A DNA stretch of 64,000 nt, taken from contig NZ_CP037934.1 in the NCBI RefSeq assembly GCF_004353225.1, positions 3,534,001-3,598,000 of the forward strand. Reading direction: 5' to 3'. The notes below the pieces were generated by a model. The model saw only the letters and a list, made by a program, of their open reading frames with translations, was not told the DNA's origin and searched no databases. The translations under genes were made by a program, and so were the position numbers. This DNA comes from Marinobacter sp. JH2. Its GTDB lineage: Bacteria > Pseudomonadota > Gammaproteobacteria > Pseudomonadales > Oleiphilaceae. Below are positions 37,683 to 46,898 of this stretch, piece by piece. How positions within the stretch are numbered: position 1 is the stretch's first letter; each line of letters opens with the position of its first letter.

Positions 37683-38660
37683 TCAGGCCGCTGCAACCAC
37701 CGTGGACAGCAAGTAGCCGGTATAAGCTACATAGGCGCTTACCAACAGGGCGCCATCTATTCTCGAGATCAGTTTGCGCCACCCGGTAATGCCGAATCCC
37801 ATCACCAATAGTGCGATGGTCAGGCCGAGCATAAGAGTCCAGTCTCGATACAGCACTTCCGGGTCAACCGATAAGGGCTGAATAGCGGCTGCCAGCCCCA
37901 CGACAGCCAGTGTGTTAAAAATACCAGATCCCAGAATGTTGCCGAGGATTAGATCGTGCTCATTCTTTTTTACCGCCGCTATGGCGGAAGCCAGCTCGGG
38001 GAGGGATGTACCAATGGCGACAATGGTCAGCCCGATCACGAGATCACTGATGCCCCACGCTTGAGCTATGCTGACCGCGCCCCAGACCAGCATGCGAGAA
38101 CTGACGACGAGGAGGATCAGCCCCACCACCAGCCAGATAATCGCGTTTTTCATCGGCATCGGATGGGTTACCAGCTCTGAGTCAACGCCTTCTGCAAGCG
38201 GGTCCTCTTTGCCTTGGTAGCCCTGATAGATGGACCAGCCCATAACGGCCGCGAATACGCCCAGAAGCACCCAGCCGTCGAGCCGCGAGAGTTCACCGTC
38301 CAATAACTGCGCACCCGCGATCATCGTGAGCACCACCAGCAGGGGAAGTTCCTTCCGGATAACCTGAGAGTGCACGGCAATAGGTGCAATAAGGGCGGTG
38401 AGGCCGACAATCAGGGCAATATTGGTGATGTTGGAGCCGTAACCATTACCGAGTGCCAACCCCGGATTGCCGTCAGAAGCGGCCATAGCCGAAACCGCAA
38501 GCTCGGGAGCCGAGGTACCAAAACCGATGATCACCATGCCAATCAGCAAGGTGGGCATGCCTAAATGTTTGGCGGTGGCTGCGGCGCCTTCTACAAATTT
38601 ATCGGCACTCCAAACCAACAGAACCAGCCCCAGAATAATGGCGCCAATAGCCATCAACAT
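37683..38660 (-). CDS. Calcium/sodium antiporter of the CaCA family (YrbG-like)
   Basis: The 325-residue membrane protein has ten predicted helices in two inverted halves, each with an alpha-repeat: GFGTSAPELAVSA and AIGTSLPELASAI. The Asn-rich N-terminal site (NGYGSNITNIALIVG) is present. ATG 38660 begins right before the first helix; a longer frame to 38729 adds soluble residues. It is convergent with the acyltransferase gene. Confidence 0.9.
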   Translation of the reverse strand: MLMAIGAIILGLVLLVWSADKFVEGAAATAKHLGMPTLLIGMVIIGFGTSAPELAVSAMAASDGNPGLALGNGYGSNITNIALIVGLTALIAPIAVHSQVIRKELPLLVVLTMIAGAQLLDGELSRLDGWVLLGVFAAVMGWSIYQGYQGKEDPLAEGVDSELVTHPMPMKNAIIWLVVGLILLVVSSRMLVWGAVSIAQAWGISDLVIGLTIVAIGTSLPELASAIAAVKKNEHDLILGNILGSGIFNTLAVVGLAAAIQPLSVDPEVLYRDWTLMLGLTIALLVMGFGITGWRKLISRIDGALLVSAYVAYTGYLLSTVVAAA

Positions 38661-39082
38661 AGATAAACCTCGATTCAAAAAGTCAGGACACTTTTCGCGC
38701 GTGGCGCGATAAGTATGGATGGCGGACAAGATACAGCAAGTCTGTATTTCAGGTCAGCCCCGGGGCGCAGGATTTTCCTATATAAGCAATGATCCGCATT
38801 AACAGGGAAGCGGTATCAGACTAAAGTGGCGCTGATATTGTTAACAAAAGGCGAGAGAATCGCGCCTCGTGACAATCTTCAGCCCAGCTGGCATGTTCCA
38901 AGCCAATTTGCATGCAGTTGGCAATCGCAATTTATTATTCCGGCAAAAAGCGGGATAATGCGCGCAATTTCGACAGGAAGCACAAGGCTGCGCCCTTTAC
39001 CTCGCGCAGTGACAGCTTTCGACAAACCGCTTTGCTGATCGTGGAGCGGTACCAAGCTCAACACTAGCTAAGGTGGGAATCA
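38661..39082. other. Intergenic region upstream of mqo
   Basis: This 422-bp divergent spacer should hold the promoters of the antiporter and mqo. An AAGGTGGG box lies just before mqo. No RNA gene or repeat was recognised. Confidence 0.5.
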
Positions 39083-40564
39083 ATGGCCGTTAGACAGGCA
39101 GATGTAGTGCTGGTCGGAGGAGGCGTCATGAGCGCAACCCTCGGCGTGATGCTCAAGCAGCTTGATCCGTCTCTGGATATTGTCATGCTGGAGCGTCTGG
39201 ATCACGTTGCTCACGAGAGCACTGATGGATGGAACAACGCAGGTACTGGCCACGCGGGTTACTGCGAACTGAACTACACACCTGAAACGGACGATGGCGA
39301 CGTAGAAATCGCGCGAGCGTTGCAAATCAACGCCCAGTTTGAAGTGTCGCTACAGCTTTGGTCTCACCTTGTAGAACAGGGCATTCTGCCTGAGCCTACC
39401 TCTTTTATTAACCGCACTCCGCATCAGAGCTTTGTTTGGGGTGAAGAGAACGTGGCGTTCCTAAAACGCCGTTTTGAGCGTTTGAAAGAGCATCATCTGT
39501 TCCGTGAAATCGAGTACACTGAGAGCCCGAAAGATCTGGAAGCGTGGATGCCGTTGGTGGTTGGCAACCGCAATCCGATGGAAAAAGTGGCGGCTACCCG
39601 CATTAAACATGGCTCAGATGTGGATTTTGGTTCTCTCACCCGGAGCATGGTCAAGTGGCTGGAAACTCAGCCGAACTTCGAGTTGATGACGAATTCACCG
39701 GTTTACTACATAGATCAGCGGGACAATGGCCGCTGGAAACTGCGGGTGAAGAACCAAAAAACCGGCGAAACCACCAAGCTGGAAGCGGGCTTTGTCTTCC
39801 TCGGTGCGGGTGGCGGGGCCTTGCCGCTGTTGCAGAAATCGGGCATTGATGAAGCGCGCGGATACGGCGGTTTCCCGGTGAGCGGTCAGTGGCTGGTGTG
39901 TCAGAAGCCTGAAATTGTTAATCAACACCATTCCAAGGTGTATGGCAAAGCACCGATTGGTGCGCCCCCTATGTCGGTTCCGCATTTAGACACCCGCATT
40001 ATCAACGGTGAACCTGCGTTGCTATTCGGACCGTTTGCTGGCTTCACCACGCGCTTCCTTAAACAGGGCTCCGTGTTTGATTTGTTCGGCTCTGTCCGAG
40101 CCACGAATTTGCGCCCCATGCTTTCGGTGAGCAAGAGCAATATGGACCTGACCCGTTATTTGATTGGTGAAGTGTTCCAATCTCATGGTGACCGTGTAGA
40201 GGCGTTGCGTAACTTCTTCCCGGACGCTAAAGAAGAAGATTGGAACTTGCAGATGGCTGGTCAGCGCGTACAGATCATCAAGCAAACCAAAGAAGGCGGC
40301 GGCAAGCTCGAGTTTGGTACTGAAATCGTAGCTGCGAAGGATGGTACGCTGGCGGCCCTTCTTGGCGCGTCACCGGGAGCATCCACGGCCGCTAACGCGA
40401 TGCTGAATGTCCTCGAGCGCTGCTTTCCTGAAAAAATGCAGACGGATGAGTGGCAAGAGCGCATGAAGACGCTGGTGCCGTCTTACGGTCAATCCTTGGT
40501 AGAAAACGAAGAGCTTCTGAACACTGTTCGTGAGCGGACGCTGAAAACGCTTCAGTTGCGCTGA
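39083..40564 (+). CDS. mqo: Malate:quinone oxidoreductase Mqo
   Basis: The 493-residue FAD enzyme of the inner membrane face oxidises malate to oxaloacetate and reduces quinone. It has the FAD motif VLVGGGVMSATLGVML, DGWNNAGTGHAGYCELNYTPE and a C-terminal LGASPGASTAANAML block. Length and motifs fit the family fully. A hairpin terminator follows. Confidence 0.95.
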   Translation: MAVRQADVVLVGGGVMSATLGVMLKQLDPSLDIVMLERLDHVAHESTDGWNNAGTGHAGYCELNYTPETDDGDVEIARALQINAQFEVSLQLWSHLVEQGILPEPTSFINRTPHQSFVWGEENVAFLKRRFERLKEHHLFREIEYTESPKDLEAWMPLVVGNRNPMEKVAATRIKHGSDVDFGSLTRSMVKWLETQPNFELMTNSPVYYIDQRDNGRWKLRVKNQKTGETTKLEAGFVFLGAGGGALPLLQKSGIDEARGYGGFPVSGQWLVCQKPEIVNQHHSKVYGKAPIGAPPMSVPHLDTRIINGEPALLFGPFAGFTTRFLKQGSVFDLFGSVRATNLRPMLSVSKSNMDLTRYLIGEVFQSHGDRVEALRNFFPDAKEEDWNLQMAGQRVQIIKQTKEGGGKLEFGTEIVAAKDGTLAALLGASPGASTAANAMLNVLERCFPEKMQTDEWQERMKTLVPSYGQSLVENEELLNTVRERTLKTLQLR

Positions 40565-40576
40565 GACGTTCTATAA

Positions 40577-40602
40577 AGCCCGGTGCCGGGAGGCATCGGG
40601 CT
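40577..40602 (+). terminator. Hairpin after mqo
   Basis: An 11-bp stem with one wobble (AGCCCGGTGCC / GGCATCGGGCT) around a GGGA loop starts 12 nt after the stop. The T-run is poor. Confidence 0.55.
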
Positions 40603-40628
40603 AGTCAATCACTCGCTGTGTTCTTTGA

Positions 40629-40874
40629 TCAGAGTTGGCTGAAAGCCGCGTCGAAATCTTTGGCGGCTGCATCGGTAAACTCGAAGTTGTCCCGAATATA
40701 CCCCAGCGTTGCCTTTTCTGTGTCGGTCACGCCCTGTCCGTCCTGAGCCGACTTAAACAGATCAGCCACCTCGTCTTTTGATAGTTTGCCTTCCCCCTTT
40801 CCCGTTGTGTGCTTGCGCGCGAGTTCCAGCAATTCTTTTTCGTATTTCTGACCATCAATCGTTTCGTAAGCCAT
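40629..40874 (-). CDS. Small acidic helical protein, function unknown
   Basis: The 81-residue protein is charged and helical, without signal or membrane segments (LSKDEVADLFKSAQDGQGVTDTEKATLGYIRDNF). The spacing recalls EF-hand or TerB-like folds, but no complete calcium loop is seen. It is convergent with mqo and preceded by a long hairpin. The family is not recognised. Confidence 0.6.
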   Translation of the reverse strand: MAYETIDGQKYEKELLELARKHTTGKGEGKLSKDEVADLFKSAQDGQGVTDTEKATLGYIRDNFEFTDAAAKDFDAAFSQL

Positions 40875-41037
40875 AGCTCAGCTAACTCCATTCAACATTA
40901 ACAATGAGTCGCTCGGAGCCTCGAGACTCCGCCGCCGGCAGGCAAACGAACGCAAGCGCTCTACGGCAAGCCTGACTTATTTATCCAAGCACAAGCTTCC
41001 GGGTTGCGCAAATAATGAAGTTGGTCACGTAGATCAC

Positions 41038-41072
41038 CGCCGACAGTGAGGTTCGAAACCTCACTGTCGGCG
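41038..41072 (-). terminator. Perfect 16-bp hairpin downstream of the BCCT gene
   Basis: Arms CGCCGACAGTGAGGTT and AACCTCACTGTCGGCG flank a 3-nt loop. It lies 38 bp after the BCCT stop and before the 81-residue gene. There is no strong T-run; it may also stabilise mRNA. Confidence 0.6.
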
Positions 41073-41109
41073 CTTACGGCCAGTGCTTAGCTATGCTTCA
41101 ACACAGTAT

Positions 41110-42666
41110 TCAATCAATGATCTTCTGTTCACGTGCCATCGCATAAGCGGCTTTAGGTCCAAGCCACAGTGACGGCAGCAGAATGAATGACACCGGAATC
41201 GCTGTGATCACGATGAATTGCTGCAAAACGCCGATTTGACCGGAGCCCATGTACAGCAAAATGCCGGCCATGACGGCCATGGCTACACCCCAGAACGCGC
41301 GAACAAACGTTTTTGGCTGATCGTGGCCAGAGCTTACAACAGCGATGGAGTAGCTCATAGAGTCACCCGTAGTGGCAACGAAAACGGTTGTCAGGACCAA
41401 GATGGCAAAAGCCATAAAGCCACCACCCGGTAGCGCTTGTGCAACGGTCAGTGTTGCCACGTCAAACCGGAAGTTGTTGAGCGCTTCGGCGAGATCGATG
41501 ACGCCGGTTAATTGATAGTAGATGCCTGATCCGCCCAGCAGAGTGAACCACAATGTAGTCGCAATAGGGGCCATAACCGCTACCGCGAGGATCATTTCAC
41601 GAATACTGCGGCCGCGCGAAATGCGGGCAACGAAAATGGCCATCAGCGGTGCATAGCCGATAAACCAAGCGAAGAAGAACACCGTCCACCACTTCATCCA
41701 CCAGCCCGGGGCGGTGTTTGCGGTCATCGTGGCCATTTCAATGAAGGAGGAAACGTATTCGCCCATGCTCTGGAAGTAGGTGTTGGTCAGATAAAGGGTA
41801 GGACCGAATACGAAAATAATGGCAGCGATGGCCAAAGCCAGAAAGACGTTCATCCGGCTTAGGAACTGGATGCCGCGATGGACACCGGTGATTGCGGAGG
41901 TCACGTAGATAACTGCAAGAACAGTCAGGATCGCCATTTTTGTTCCGAGGCCGTCGGGCAGTCCAAACAGTTCGCTCAGGCCAAAACTCATTTGGGTGGC
42001 AAGAAATCCGATAGGCCCCACGGTACCGGCCACGATGGCGATGACACAGCAAGCATCGATGATACTGCCTACCCAGCCACTCATGATGCGCTCACCGAAC
42101 ACGGGGTAGAGCAGAGTACGAGGTTGCAGCGGTTTGTCTTGCACGTAGTGAGCGTGGGCAAGAATTATGGCGGCCAGTGTGCCGAGCACCGCCCAAGCCA
42201 AAAAGCCCCAGTGCATAAATGATTGCGCCATTGCACCAGCCACAGCTTCGGCTGTTCCGGGTTCGGTTGTGAATGCCGGAGGCGTCACTACGAAGTGGTA
42301 TACAGGCTCTCCAGCCGCAAAGAACACACCGCCCCCGGCCAGTAATGTGCACATGATGATGGATAGCCAGCGGAAGGTGCTCATTTCCGGACGGTCCAGA
42401 TTACCGATTTTGGCTTTGGCTGCGGGCGTGCAGGCTAGGCCGATAGCAATAAAGAAGGTAGCTAGAAGTAACATCTGGAAGTAAGTGCCGAAGACCTTGG
42501 CGGTCCAGGTGAAGCCGCTACCGATCGCGTCGGCTACGCCTTTAATGTCAAACAAAGAAAAACCGACAAACAGTGCAATAAAGCCAACACTGAGCATCAG
42601 TACCACGGGGTCACCAAGCTGAGCTATGGAATAGTCTCTGCCTGATTTCTGATTACCCTGAGCCAT
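41110..42666 (-). CDS. BCCT-family (betaine/carnitine/choline) transporter
   Basis: The 518-residue protein has 12 predicted helices. Features are the first-helix block GDPVVLMLSVGFIALFVGFS, GEPVYHFV, the BCCT signature WWTVFFFAWFIGYAPLMAIFVARISRGRSIREM and the VATTGDSMSYS loop. The substrate-site tryptophans are partly replaced (FFAWFIGY in place of YWAWWIAW), so it may carry something other than glycine betaine. ATG 42666 is chosen; a frame opening at 42738 adds soluble residues. Confidence 0.88.
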   Translation of the reverse strand: MAQGNQKSGRDYSIAQLGDPVVLMLSVGFIALFVGFSLFDIKGVADAIGSGFTWTAKVFGTYFQMLLLATFFIAIGLACTPAAKAKIGNLDRPEMSTFRWLSIIMCTLLAGGGVFFAAGEPVYHFVVTPPAFTTEPGTAEAVAGAMAQSFMHWGFLAWAVLGTLAAIILAHAHYVQDKPLQPRTLLYPVFGERIMSGWVGSIIDACCVIAIVAGTVGPIGFLATQMSFGLSELFGLPDGLGTKMAILTVLAVIYVTSAITGVHRGIQFLSRMNVFLALAIAAIIFVFGPTLYLTNTYFQSMGEYVSSFIEMATMTANTAPGWWMKWWTVFFFAWFIGYAPLMAIFVARISRGRSIREMILAVAVMAPIATTLWFTLLGGSGIYYQLTGVIDLAEALNNFRFDVATLTVAQALPGGGFMAFAILVLTTVFVATTGDSMSYSIAVVSSGHDQPKTFVRAFWGVAMAVMAGILLYMGSGQIGVLQQFIVITAIPVSFILLPSLWLGPKAAYAMAREQKIID

Positions 42667-42895
42667 CACGTAAACCTTTTTTAATGCGTCATTAAAACTT
42701 GGCGCGGGACAGTGCCATAAATGCCCCTTGAATACCAATGCTCGTCCGTATTTCTTCTATACGCATATTACGAAGACTAAAAGCTGTCTGAGTGCAGCTT
42801 TGGCTTTATTTTAGCGTAGTTAGTTATCAGGCACATACTGGGATAGGGTTGCAGGGAGCCCTGTATTGAGCCGCGTGGGGTATCTCTTATTGCTC

Positions 42896-43693
42896 TCAGC
42901 GGAAACTCTCGGATTCAAAGTTTTTGCGGCCACGTTCCATGGCGCGGCGCGTCATACGCAAGAAAAAGGTCGGCATCGCGTTGGAAAGCCGGCCCAGGAG
43001 CTTGTCTTGCCAAGGCAGGAAGTATTCCAGAGGTTGTTTTTTTAGAACCGGCCCCAGCACTGCCTGAGCGACTTCCTCCGGCGTTAACGCCCGGCTGCTG
43101 GCGAAGGTCAGTGCGGAATTTTCGTCGCCGCGTTGCTGTTCCAGCATGGCGGTTTTGACCTGCCCCGGCCCGACCAGCGACACCGCAATACCATGACGAC
43201 GAAGATCGCCGGCGGCCGCAATGCTGAAGCCGCGAACTGCAAATTTGCTGGTGGCGTAAACAGCGTTACCCGGCACGGGGCACAAGGAAGCCAGTGATCC
43301 TATGTTAATAACATGACCGCGATAGCCGCTGGACAGCATATGGGCGGCGGCCGCGTTGGTGCCAAAGATCACGCCTTTCACGTTCACGTCTAACGTCAGG
43401 TTGATGTCGTTGCTGTCCAGCTCGCCGGTACGACCACTGCGCAGCACACCGGCTCCATTGATCAATACGTCTACTTTTACGTGTTCGGAAGCAAGGCGTT
43501 GGAATAATGCCTGCCACTGATCGTTGTCACGAACGTCGAGCGTTTCGCAGCGTACCGCGCTTTGGTTTTCCCACCGCTTGGCGAGCCCCTCTGCGTTCAT
43601 GTCGGCGGCGATAACGCTGTGGCCGCTCTGAATCGCTTGCTCAATGATGCAAGCGCCTATGCCGCATGCGGCACCCGTAACCATTATTAACAT
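42896..43693 (-). CDS. Short-chain dehydrogenase/reductase
   Basis: The 265-residue classical SDR has TGAACGIG as cofactor loop, NGAG, IGSLAS and the catalytic YATSK. Arg or Asp cofactor choice points to an NAD-type pocket (AADMNAEGL). It is divergent from an AraC-family regulator, suggesting regulation by it, as in many lipid or alcohol degradation loci. The substrate is unknown. Confidence 0.82.
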   Translation of the reverse strand: MLIMVTGAACGIGACIIEQAIQSGHSVIAADMNAEGLAKRWENQSAVRCETLDVRDNDQWQALFQRLASEHVKVDVLINGAGVLRSGRTGELDSNDINLTLDVNVKGVIFGTNAAAAHMLSSGYRGHVINIGSLASLCPVPGNAVYATSKFAVRGFSIAAAGDLRRHGIAVSLVGPGQVKTAMLEQQRGDENSALTFASSRALTPEEVAQAVLGPVLKKQPLEYFLPWQDKLLGRLSNAMPTFFLRMTRRAMERGRKNFESESFR

Positions 43694-43833
43694 CGATGTT
43701 CCTCGTGACCGGACAGGCCATCATTGTTCGGCGGATTTCTAATAACAACGGTGACAAATTCTCTTATCACCTGCTTGACACGGACTGCCATGTTTTTAAC
43801 ACTTTGCGCCAGGCCGTCGATGTTGAGAGTGAT

Positions 43834-44841
43834 ATGACCGTTCGCCGCCGATCTATTCCGGCCAGCTTTGCCCTTGCGCTTTATGAGTATCTTGACCAGC
43901 GTGGCATCGACTCTGATGCGCTTTTGTCGGTGCCTAGGCCGCCGCAGGACACCTTATTAAATGCAGACCTGCCGATAGAGCTCTGGCGCCAACTGCTTGA
44001 ATGTGCCGCGCAGCATTTGGATGACCCACAACTGGGGCTGCACCTCGGACAAACCATCATACCGCGCCATGCGGGGGTGCTCGGCTATGTCATTATGGCG
44101 TCTCAAAACCTCGGGGAAGCCATTGCCCACTTCCACCGTTACCAGCGACTGATCTACGATGTTACGCCGTTGATCGTCCGTCAGGATGAGGATGCGATGG
44201 AGTTGGTCTGGGATGCGGAGCACGGCCGGCCGGGGCCATTGGTGGATGAAACTGCCGTCACAGCGCTGGTCAATTTCATTCGACGTCTGACTTTTTCGGG
44301 TCTCGTGCCGAAGCGAGTGGATTTTATAAATGCCACTCCCGCAAACATGGATGCCTACACCGAATACTTCGGTTGCCCGGTAAGGTTCGAGCAGCAAGAA
44401 ACCGTGATCTGTTTAGCGGCAGATACCTTGGGTCACCCTCTACATACCTCTGACCCTACGATGCTGACCATGCTGGAAGCCCAGGCTGATGCGCTGTTGG
44501 CCCGCTTGCCGCTAGAATCGCCGTTGGTCGATGATGTGCGCCGGCGAATTGGACGACTGTTGTCGGAACAGCAACCTGATATTGGAACCGTCGCCGCCGG
44601 CATGGGTGTATCCACGCGCACGCTGCAACGTCAATTAGCGTCGGAAGGCACCAGCTTTCTGAAGGAGGTTGCTGCAGTACGGCGCGAAGTTGCTGAGCGC
44701 TACTTGCGGGAAACCAACTTGGGGTTGGTCGATATTGCGCTGGTACTGGGTTATTCGGAGCACAGTGCGTTCACGCGTAGTTTTATCCGATGGACCGGGA
44801 TGGCGCCGATTGCGTATCGGCGTGAAGGGTTTAGGAGCTAG
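43834..44841 (+). CDS. AraC-family transcriptional regulator (OruR/ArgR-like N-terminal domain)
   Basis: The 335-residue regulator has an arabinose-binding-like N-terminal domain (LGLHLGQTIIPRHAGVLGYVIMAS) and a C-terminal AraC helix-turn-helix (VAAGMGVSTRTLQRQLASEGTSF, DIALVLGYSEHSAFTRSFIRWTGMAP). ATG 43834 is chosen; the frame is open from 43696, but the added 46 residues are not family-like and would overlap the SDR promoter. It is divergent from the SDR and overlaps cheV by 11 bp tail to tail. Confidence 0.83.
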   Translation: MTVRRRSIPASFALALYEYLDQRGIDSDALLSVPRPPQDTLLNADLPIELWRQLLECAAQHLDDPQLGLHLGQTIIPRHAGVLGYVIMASQNLGEAIAHFHRYQRLIYDVTPLIVRQDEDAMELVWDAEHGRPGPLVDETAVTALVNFIRRLTFSGLVPKRVDFINATPANMDAYTEYFGCPVRFEQQETVICLAADTLGHPLHTSDPTMLTMLEAQADALLARLPLESPLVDDVRRRIGRLLSEQQPDIGTVAAGMGVSTRTLQRQLASEGTSFLKEVAAVRREVAERYLRETNLGLVDIALVLGYSEHSAFTRSFIRWTGMAPIAYRREGFRS

Positions 44842-45712
44842 CTCCCCGTAGCATGGCTTGCAGTAATTCTTCGGCATCAAACTTGGTTAGGGCCTCGTTG
44901 GCCCCGACTTGATTGGCATAGCTAAGGCTCATCTCGCTGTTCAGCGAGGTGTGCAAAATGATGTAAGGCTGTTTGAGGGAAGAGTTATCTCGTACATTGA
45001 ACGCCAGTTCATAGCCATCCAGCCCCGGCATTTCGATGTCGCTGACTAATATCTCGATGGGATGACCTGAGTCCTGTTCTTTGAGCAATATTTCGAGTGC
45101 GTCGCTACCGTTAGTGGTGACGTGGTAGTGAATACCTTTGCTATCGAGAACATCTGATAGTTGCTTACGGGCGACCTGGGAGTCGTCGACCAGCAGAATA
45201 TTCAGGGAACCGAGTGTTTCACTCTGCACATCCGAGAGCATCACCTCTTGAGTGTCGAGAGACTCCGGGTACACCTTGGCCAACAAGAGTTCCACGTCCA
45301 ACAGCTGAATGATATTGCCGCCAGCATCGAGCAGCCCGGTAATAAAGACGTTAGCGCCAAGAGCTTTGGGCGGCGGCATCACGCTTTTCCAGTCAGTCTC
45401 GATAATTTGCTGAACGCCGCGTACCAAAAAGCCGATTTCCTGCCGTTGGATGTCAGTCACTATGATAGATGCGTTCTCCTGCTCTTCTTTGGTGAGAGCC
45501 GGATAGCCAACGGCCGCTGACATGTCAATCACCGGCACCGTAGAGTCTCGAAAAGTCGCAGTACCAATCACCGCATGATGGCTGTGGGGCAGTCTGGTCA
45601 AGCGACGGAAGGGCAGTATTTCGCGGATTTTCAGCGTACCGATACCAAATAGTCGAGAACCGAACAGGCGGAACAGCAGAAGTTTCTGGGACTGCTTCGC
45701 TTGGCTGGACAT
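44831..45712 (-). CDS. cheV: Chemotaxis protein CheV (CheW-receiver fusion)
   Basis: The 293-residue protein has a CheW-like coupling domain (residues about 15-160) and a receiver domain (ILLVDDSQVARKQL; phosphoacceptor in ILVSDIEMPGLDGYE). CheV links receptors to CheA and tunes adaptation. No other chemotaxis genes are nearby, so this is an orphan locus immediately left of the integrated element. Confidence 0.9.
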   Translation of the reverse strand: MSSQAKQSQKLLLFRLFGSRLFGIGTLKIREILPFRRLTRLPHSHHAVIGTATFRDSTVPVIDMSAAVGYPALTKEEQENASIIVTDIQRQEIGFLVRGVQQIIETDWKSVMPPPKALGANVFITGLLDAGGNIIQLLDVELLLAKVYPESLDTQEVMLSDVQSETLGSLNILLVDDSQVARKQLSDVLDSKGIHYHVTTNGSDALEILLKEQDSGHPIEILVSDIEMPGLDGYELAFNVRDNSSLKQPYIILHTSLNSEMSLSYANQVGANEALTKFDAEELLQAMLRGASS

Positions 45713-45790
45713 AAACGGATCCTGAAACGAAAGAAAACTCCGGTTCGGAGCTCTTGATGTGCTTGGGATTTATGGAGTCATAAACCCAAG

Positions 45791-45814
45791 AAAGCCCCTG
45801 AAGTCAGGGGCTTT
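45791..45814. terminator. Bidirectional hairpin terminator, ancestral downstream flank of ssrA
   Basis: A 10-bp perfect stem (AAAGCCCCTG / CAGGGGCTTT) with an AAGT loop lies 10 bp outside the left att repeat. It occupies the place of the original ssrA terminator before integration. It resembles but does not equal the terminator at 59588. Confidence 0.75.
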
Positions 45815-45824
45815 CTCTGGGTGT

Positions 45825-45852
45825 TTGGTGGAGACGGCGGGAATTGAACCCG
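45825..45852. repeat. Left (integrase-distal) attachment repeat
   Basis: A 28-bp direct copy of 59622-59649 corresponding to the last bases of tmRNA including encoded CCA. After base 45852 the sequence departs from ssrA, marking the element side. It is the displaced chromosomal 3' end of ssrA. Confidence 0.92.
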
Positions 45853-45954
45853 ATGCCGCACCTATCTTATGGCCCGCAGAAAACCACAATAACCCATAAA
45901 ACAGCCACTTACAAAAACGGTATTTCACACATAACCACTTAAAACCGCATCGGC

Positions 45955-45976
45955 GTGGACACATTGTTGACACTAT
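45955..45976. repeat. Tandem 11-bp repeats, candidate integrase arm sites (left end)
   Basis: GTGGACACATT and GTTGACACTAT lie head to tail. The right end of the element has a matching tandem pair at 59536-59557 with the same period and orientation. Arm-type binding sites are expected for integrases of this family (inference). Confidence 0.55.
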
Positions 45977-46030
45977 AGCGCCTGTGTAGGAATCTCAGGT
46001 GCTTCATAGTCAAGGACGAAAGGATTAGCT

Positions 46031-46894
46031 ATGGCTGGCCCCAGTGACGTATTAGCGCTTTTGCAGATCATTGATTGGTTTAAAGAAAAGTTTGGGGCGA
46101 AGAAAGATTCCCCTGTACAGCGCTTTGTTGACGTTTTCGAATCACACGGGGTTCATCGAAATCAAATCCCAAGATATTTTCCGGATCTTCTGAATCTCGC
46201 AGATGTTCAGGATGATCAGTCCCTTTCTAAGATCCTCGATCAGGAGATGATTGATCGAACCGCTGATCTCTTCAATGTAGATACAGCCTGGATTGAGTGT
46301 GCGAACTCTCATCCTTATCTGACGCATAGTTTCTATAAACAGCCGGAGAAGTTTATTGAATTTCTTGACGGGCTGCTTGCTTCTGGATCTGATCTGACAG
46401 GGGTTCTGTTCACGTCGGCGTTTCCAGGGTCAGGGCATCACGCAGATACGTTTATTCTGATCGAAGAATCTTTCGAGTTTGCCCCAGATTTACCAATCAC
46501 TAGATACCACATTCTTGATAACTGGTTTTTCAATTATGGCAAGTCTCGTGCGTATTTGGCTGCATGCGTATCTTCTGCATGGAAGAGAAACGTCTACATC
46601 CATGGCAGGAGGATATCTAAGGAGTTTGTTCGCAAATACCAGTTTGGTGAGAATCTATTGGGTTCGGATATTACCGATCATTGGCCTGGATCCCATTGGT
46701 ATCCAGAAGATATGGCGTTAGATCCCCGAAAACTTATAGATGGTTTACCCAGCCCCCATGAGAAAAATATCGCGTTAGAAGTGTTTTCTAGTCTATGCAA
46801 CAAAGACAAACGCTTTTGTCTTGATGAGCAAGAGTCTATTCACAAAGGCGAGTCGTTCTTAGGAATTCTTAAATCATTGAAGGTCGGGGGATAG
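46031..46894 (+). CDS. Unknown cargo protein, first gene of a pair with an HNH nuclease
   Basis: The 287-residue soluble protein is not assigned. The N-terminal third (SPVQRFVDVFESHGVHRNQI, LDQEMIDRTADLFNVDTAWIE) resembles a helical, HTH-like domain seen in uncharacterised island proteins. The middle holds beta-rich GVLFTSAFPGSGHHADTFIL. The gene is 4 bp from the HNH gene and probably co-transcribed with it. It lies just inside the left att site, with codon use and base content less GC-rich than the host genes. A defence role with the nuclease is conceivable but unproven. Confidence 0.7.
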   Translation: MAGPSDVLALLQIIDWFKEKFGAKKDSPVQRFVDVFESHGVHRNQIPRYFPDLLNLADVQDDQSLSKILDQEMIDRTADLFNVDTAWIECANSHPYLTHSFYKQPEKFIEFLDGLLASGSDLTGVLFTSAFPGSGHHADTFILIEESFEFAPDLPITRYHILDNWFFNYGKSRAYLAACVSSAWKRNVYIHGRRISKEFVRKYQFGENLLGSDITDHWPGSHWYPEDMALDPRKLIDGLPSPHEKNIALEVFSSLCNKDKRFCLDEQESIHKGESFLGILKSLKVGG

Positions 46895-46898
46895 ATTT

